DNA of 64,000 nucleotides from Thermococcus sp. 21S7 (GTDB lineage Archaea; Methanobacteriota_B; Thermococci; Thermococcales; Thermococcaceae): contig NZ_SNUT01000002.1 of the NCBI RefSeq assembly GCF_012027615.1, positions 361,531 to 425,530 on the forward strand, in the 5' to 3' direction. The translations under genes were made by a program, and so were the position numbers. The notes under the pieces were generated by a model. That model did no database searches. It had not been told where the DNA came from and saw nothing but the letters and a program-made list of their open reading frames with translations. This document shows positions 60,918-64,000 of the stretch, piece by piece. The stretch's first letter is position 1. Each line of letters begins with the position of its first letter.

Positions 60918-61597
60918 GGAAAGGCCCTCCTGCCTTTTCTGTTCCGGGTTTTCCTCACCGTTACCCCCGTTTCGAGACCCTTCAGGGCTTCTATCGCCAG
61001 GGGCAGTGACGATATTTCATCCTTCGTTGGCTTCTCCTCGGCACGGTAGTCGAACTTGTCGATGAACGAGCCGAGCCGCTCCCCGAGAACCCGCAGCTTT
61101 TCCAGCTGAATGGCTTCAAGCATCTCCGCAGCATCCGGATTCGTCCGCCGGAGGATCGACAGCAGCATCCCGTAGTGTCTCCTGCAGAGCACTGATTCCG
61201 AGTTCTCATACTCAGGAAGGAGTTCCCCAATCCTCTCCGCAAGCGCCTCCACCGTGTTGGTTTCCTTCTCTTCCATCAGCTGACAGAGGAAGCATTCCCC
61301 CTCCTCCGGAATCCGGCCCCTTTCCAGCGATGCCACGTAGAACGAAAGCATGTGCTCGTAGATAATCGCCACCCCCAGCGGCCCGAGGAGGGGGTCGGAG
61401 TAGGCCTCCCCGAGGGTCTTCCACGCGTGGTAGGTGCAGAGCCCCAGGCTCTCCCTGAACTTCTCCCGTACTCCAGGGTCGTTCACGTGCTCGTAGAGGA
61501 TCGTCTTTATCTCGGACTCCTCGTATCTGCGGAGTATCCTGCAGACGGGGCAACCCTCCCCCACCGCATCCCTAAGGTATACCCCTATCAGGTCCAT
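60908..61597 (-). CDS. DUF6062-like cysteine-rich protein
   Basis: The 229-residue soluble helical protein has three Cys sites: EGCPVCRILRRYEE near the N-terminus, GLCTYHAWKTL (about 52-62), and ECFLCQLMEEKE with LCRRHYGMLL later. This pattern, CPxC...LCxxH repeated twice, resembles DUF6062, probably a zinc-binding family of unknown role. ATG 61597 follows GGTG. It is the second gene of the operon. Confidence 0.7.
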   Translation of the reverse strand: MDLIGVYLRDAVGEGCPVCRILRRYEESEIKTILYEHVNDPGVREKFRESLGLCTYHAWKTLGEAYSDPLLGPLGVAIIYEHMLSFYVASLERGRIPEEGECFLCQLMEEKETNTVEALAERIGELLPEYENSESVLCRRHYGMLLSILRRTNPDAAEMLEAIQLEKLRVLGERLGSFIDKFDYRAEEKPTKDEISSLPLAIEALKGLETGVTVRKTRNRKGRRAFPWK

Positions 61598-61606
61598 TCG
61601 CACCAC

Positions 61607-62473
61607 TCAGAGGAAGCGCTCCATGAAATTCAGCACGGCCAGGGCCCTGTACGTGTTCTGGAAGTTTGAGATGCCCATCTCCAGAGAGCGCCTGAAGCCG
61701 CCGTTGGGATTCTGCAGCTGGCGTATGAACCAGGCGTGCCTCCTTGGACAGCTGGGGACCTCACCCTGAAGTTCCAGACCCCTTGCCGCGTAGAAGGTCG
61801 GCTCAAGGTACGGGGGCAGACTGTAGGGAACCTCGGTGAAGCCGCCCCAGTCGCCGCAGAGTTCGCAGTTCTTGAAGTGCGGACTCCTAGGCGGCCTGTA
61901 GCCCAGGCTATAGAGCGCGTAGAGCGCCTGGTAGGTCATCGTCGTCGTGGGGCCCTTGACGCCGTAACCGTTCCCGTTTCTGAACCTCATGATGAAGGCC
62001 CTTATAGTCTCCTTTTCGTCGGTGCTGAACTCATAACCTATGGCTTTGAACGCCTTGACAACCCAGTAGGTTGCCTCCAGCGGCGTCGCCGTCCCGAACT
62101 CCTCGCTCCCACCGAGACCGACGGCAAATTTGCCCTCTGATGGGTTGTACTTGGTAAAAACGATGTCAAGGTGCTCCCTCGCAACGTCCCCTGCCCCCAG
62201 TATGGCCAGGCCTTCGAGTGCCATCGCTATCGCCACCACCGCGGTCTGAGGCTGTATCGCCTTCTCCAGGAACTCGATGGTCTTTTCCTTCTCAGGAAAT
62301 TCGAGGTCGAGCAGGTTGTAAATCTTGACCGCGTAGTAGGTATCGTTGACGTTGGTGTCATCGAGGACGCTGACAAAGCAGTAGCCGCCGTCCTCGTGGC
62401 GTCTTTCCTCTATGTACCTGATGAGCGAATCAGCGTTAATGAATCGTCCAATTCTATAAAGCTTCGAGCCCAT
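61607..62473 (-). CDS. Prenyltransferase/terpenoid-cyclase-like alpha-toroid protein
   Basis: The 288-residue protein has repeated alpha-hairpins with Gly-Gly turns (HEDGGYCFVSVLDDTNVNDTYYAVKIYNLL, NPNGGFRRSLEMGISNFQNTYRALAVLNF), typical of the squalene cyclase/prenyltransferase toroid. A CELCGDWGGF motif may bind zinc. The catalytic DxDD motif of cyclases is not seen. ATG 62473 follows GAGGAGGCGG and a structured leader. It is the first gene of the four-gene operon. Confidence 0.75.
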   Translation of the reverse strand: MGSKLYRIGRFINADSLIRYIEERRHEDGGYCFVSVLDDTNVNDTYYAVKIYNLLDLEFPEKEKTIEFLEKAIQPQTAVVAIAMALEGLAILGAGDVAREHLDIVFTKYNPSEGKFAVGLGGSEEFGTATPLEATYWVVKAFKAIGYEFSTDEKETIRAFIMRFRNGNGYGVKGPTTTMTYQALYALYSLGYRPPRSPHFKNCELCGDWGGFTEVPYSLPPYLEPTFYAARGLELQGEVPSCPRRHAWFIRQLQNPNGGFRRSLEMGISNFQNTYRALAVLNFMERFL

Positions 62474-62570
62474 TCTACCGCCTCCTCAATGTTTCGACGG
62501 AGAACAGGCGTCATCAGCCCTTGGCGGGCGGTTCGGCTCGAAGCCCGGGCGGACGCCATCGCCCAAGGAA
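62474..62570 (-). ncRNA. G+C-rich structured leader or small RNA
   Basis: On the minus strand a TATA-like TTTTTAAA (about 62586-62593) is followed, at the expected start point, by a G+C-rich hairpin. CCTTGG (62563-62568) pairs with CCAAGG (62519-62524), enclosing GCCCGGGC and further pairing. CTGATGA, a C-box-like sequence, follows, then the ribosome binding site of the toroid gene. It may be a structured 5' leader or a separate small RNA. Known archaeal classes were not matched. Confidence 0.35.
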
Positions 62571-62633
62571 CCATCTGAAAGACGTTTAAAAACGTTTGTG
62601 GTACAATAGCTTTTCTTTTGAACCTCCCGTTCT

Positions 62634-62681
62634 GGTTAGCCGTAACTTGTGTAAAGTTCGTAAGCGTCGTTACGGCTAACC
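62634..62681. repeat. 13-bp perfect inverted repeat at the tnpB 3' end
   Basis: GGTTAGCCGTAAC (62634-62646) and GTTACGGCTAACC (62669-62681) are perfect inverted arms with a 22-nt loop. The structure spans the tnpB stop codon (62636-62638). In IS200/IS605 elements the 3' end of tnpB and the right end form the omega RNA and the transposition hairpin, so this is a candidate for either. Confidence 0.6.
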
Positions 62682-63817
62682 TTCCCTCCTCCCATCTTCA
62701 TTGGAGGGCTTTCGGGGGAAACGGAGACTCCCCACATCTTCAAGGCTTTCAAACGAACATTCCAAGAGCCAACCACATCACGGTCGGCTTCAAAACCACA
62801 ATTCGAACACTTCAAAACCCTGCCCCCATTCGGGCTTAACTTACCCCCACACACCGGGCACAGGGAGGAAGTATGAGCAGGATTCACGAAAACAACCCTA
62901 ACACCCTTTAATTTCGCCTTGTATTCGATAATGCTCTGAAGCTTCCGAAAACTCCACCTGTGGAGTCTCCCATTCATCTCAGCCGAATACCTGATTGAGT
63001 CCCTGATTTTCGTTAAATCTTCAAGGGCGATTCCACCATATTTTTCCGCCAACTCAACGATTTTATTAGCCAGTTTATGGTAAAGGTCGTTAAGCCTGTT
63101 CCTCTCCCTCTGTCCGTATTTTTCAAGGAGTTCTTTCCTCTTCTTTCCAGTCCTAATCTTCCGCTGGATTTTTCGTCTCTTCACGAAGTAACTCGTCCTA
63201 ATCTCCCGCTCGTGAGTAATGATTTGGAGAAACTCCCCATTAGGGAGGGAAAGGGTAACGTTGTTCTCGTTCAAATCAACTCCAACAAAGGCTTTCGGCT
63301 CTTTAACCTCGACTTCTTTAGAGAAGACAATGTTGAGAAATGTCCCTTTCGGCGTTCTAACTAACCACGCTTGGCCAACCTTCCAGTCCCTGAACTTCTC
63401 GTGATACTTTGCAGGATAAAATTCCAGTTGAATCCTCCCGTTCGGAGTGGAGAGTTTTACTGTTCCCTTCTCCAAGTCGGGTTTGAACAGGTGGTCGTCC
63501 AGCATTATGACTTCCTTCTTAAAAACAGGCTTTCCCTTGGCCTTTCCCTTCTTCCTCCGCTTTCTAAAGCTTTTGAAGATTGCAGTCGCCATTTGACAAC
63601 CCGTGTAAAGGTAATGGCTTGGCAGTTCTGGATATCCCCTCCGAAGGCTTTTGTAAGTCTCCTTTTTCAGCCGGTAAAAGCTGGTGATGTTGTTTTCAAA
63701 AGCATAAGTGATGAGAAAGTTCACGATTTCACGATAAGTTTCGAAAAGCTCATCTAACCCTTCGGGTGTTCCCTTGAGTTTGAATTTGGCGGTGAGTTTG
63801 ATGGTTTCACTCGGCAT
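62636..63817 (-). CDS. tnpB: RNA-guided endonuclease TnpB (IS200/IS605 OrfB)
   Basis: The 393-residue TnpB has the RuvC catalytic residues: D in AFVGVDLNENNVTLSL, E in GIALEDLTKIRDSIRY and D in CGFEADRDVVGSWNV. The zinc ribbon CPVCGGKL...CSNCGF lies between the last two. All appear intact, so it is probably active. TnpB cuts DNA guided by an omega RNA from the element's 3' end. ATG 63817 follows GGAG and overlaps the stop of the small upstream gene by 11 bp. A longer in-frame reading upstream lies within that gene. Confidence 0.93.
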   Translation of the reverse strand: MPSETIKLTAKFKLKGTPEGLDELFETYREIVNFLITYAFENNITSFYRLKKETYKSLRRGYPELPSHYLYTGCQMATAIFKSFRKRRKKGKAKGKPVFKKEVIMLDDHLFKPDLEKGTVKLSTPNGRIQLEFYPAKYHEKFRDWKVGQAWLVRTPKGTFLNIVFSKEVEVKEPKAFVGVDLNENNVTLSLPNGEFLQIITHEREIRTSYFVKRRKIQRKIRTGKKRKELLEKYGQRERNRLNDLYHKLANKIVELAEKYGGIALEDLTKIRDSIRYSAEMNGRLHRWSFRKLQSIIEYKAKLKGVRVVFVNPAHTSSLCPVCGGKLSPNGGRVLKCSNCGFEADRDVVGSWNVRLKALKMWGVSVSPESPPMKMGGGKVSRNDAYELYTSYG

Positions 63818-63971
63818 TTTCCAGCTCCTTTTTTGTTTTCTTAATCCAATCCTTGATTGCTTCTTCAATTGCAACGCTTAGGACTCCTCTTTTGTCTCCA
63901 TAACGTTTTTTGGCGAGTTTTTTGAACTCTTGGAGGGTTTCTTCGCTGATAACGAAAGTAGCCTTAGGCAT
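63807..63971 (-). CDS. Ribbon-helix-helix protein overlapping tnpB
   Basis: The 54-residue protein starts PKATFVISEETLQEFKKLAKKRYGDKRG, with VLSVAIEEAIKDWIKK following. This is the beta strand, helix, helix layout of CopG/RHH DNA-binding proteins. It ends TGA 63807-63809, inside the first codons of tnpB (ATGCCGAGTGA overlap), so translation is coupled. It may repress the element or its own promoter. Confidence 0.75.
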   Translation of the reverse strand: MPKATFVISEETLQEFKKLAKKRYGDKRGVLSVAIEEAIKDWIKKTKKELENAE

Positions 63972-64000
63972 TACTAACCACCACTAAAGAAATACTAAGT

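Larger units (their letters stand above)
62634..64000 (-). mobile_element. IS200/IS605-type element (tnpB-only), left end outside window
   Basis: The segment holds tnpB and a small ribbon-helix-helix gene, with a terminal-type hairpin at the 3' end. No tnpA (Y1 transposase) is seen downstream, and the other side is cut by the window edge. An autonomous element would need tnpA beyond 64000; otherwise it is a tnpB-only element. Confidence 0.6.

Noticed and set aside
62519..62568. tRNA-like gene in the G+C-rich hairpin
   Set aside because: GGTTCGGCTCGAAGCCC hints at a T-arm, but no acceptor, anticodon or D-arm arrangement fits.

Overview
The window is typical of a hyperthermophilic euryarchaeon of the order Thermococcales, most likely Thermococcus. 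Evidence: strong GGAGGTGA-type ribosome binding sites, archaeal TATA boxes with purine-rich BREs, overlapping ATGA gene junctions, and an archaeal replication/transcription cluster (TFS, PCNA, GINS51) beside archaeal-type SufBCD, peroxiredoxins and FTR1. No rRNA, tRNA or CRISPR array was recognised. All calls come from reading the sequence; no database search was possible.

Region 1 (1-19.7 kb) is a metal and redox island. It holds ferritin, the SufCBD iron-sulfur machinery, an ACR3-type arsenite exporter, a 2-Cys peroxiredoxin, the FTR1 iron permease, a CopZ-like chaperone, an ArsB/NhaD-like anion transporter, an ArsR regulator with a CPC-type (Zn/Cd/Pb-like) P-type ATPase, a methyltransferase, a CPH-type CopB ATPase, two small membrane or Met-rich proteins, the TRASH-domain regulator CopR, a two-HMA CopA and a CPPC thioredoxin-like protein. 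Several promoters carry shared or palindromic elements that divide the island into a copper set, an iron/peroxide set and an ArsR-controlled set.

Region 2 (19.7-29.7 kb) carries a SagB-like nitroreductase, a lipoprotein with an HEFAH metalloprotease-like motif, an HTH regulator with an ABC exporter operon, an unknown secreted protein, a second peroxiredoxin and a Mo/W-bis-MGD oxidoreductase.

Region 3 (29.8-34.4 kb) is the most unusual part. A secreted protein with a C-terminal toxin-like domain is followed by its probable immunity gene. After it come further signal-less, truncated or frameshifted copies of the same toxin domain alternating with paralogous immunity genes. This is the layout of a polymorphic-toxin cassette array, here in a hyperthermophilic archaeon.

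Region 4 (34.4-49.9 kb) is mostly core genome: GINS51, PCNA, TFS, GlyA, an amino acid permease, a sirtuin, HAD and ASCH proteins, a GT4 glycosyltransferase with a flippase-like membrane protein, regulators and transporters, a frameshifted MFS gene, and an AAA ATPase with palindromes at its promoter.

Region 5 (50.0-55.2 kb) is a disrupted tldD-tldE (pmbA) locus. The tldE tail, the tldD tail with the tldE body, and the tldD N-terminus lie in three pieces on two strands. Between them sits an A+T-rich cassette of a 39-residue Cys-containing peptide (too short for ordinary gene calling), a radical SAM/SPASM maturase and an MFS exporter, which looks like a RiPP pathway.

Region 6 (55.2-64 kb) has MazG, an Asp/Glu racemase-family protein, MscS, CoaBC, the CrcB/DUF190 fluoride pair, a compact operon of poorly known proteins behind a G+C-rich structured leader, and a TnpB element that overlaps a small ribbon-helix-helix gene.
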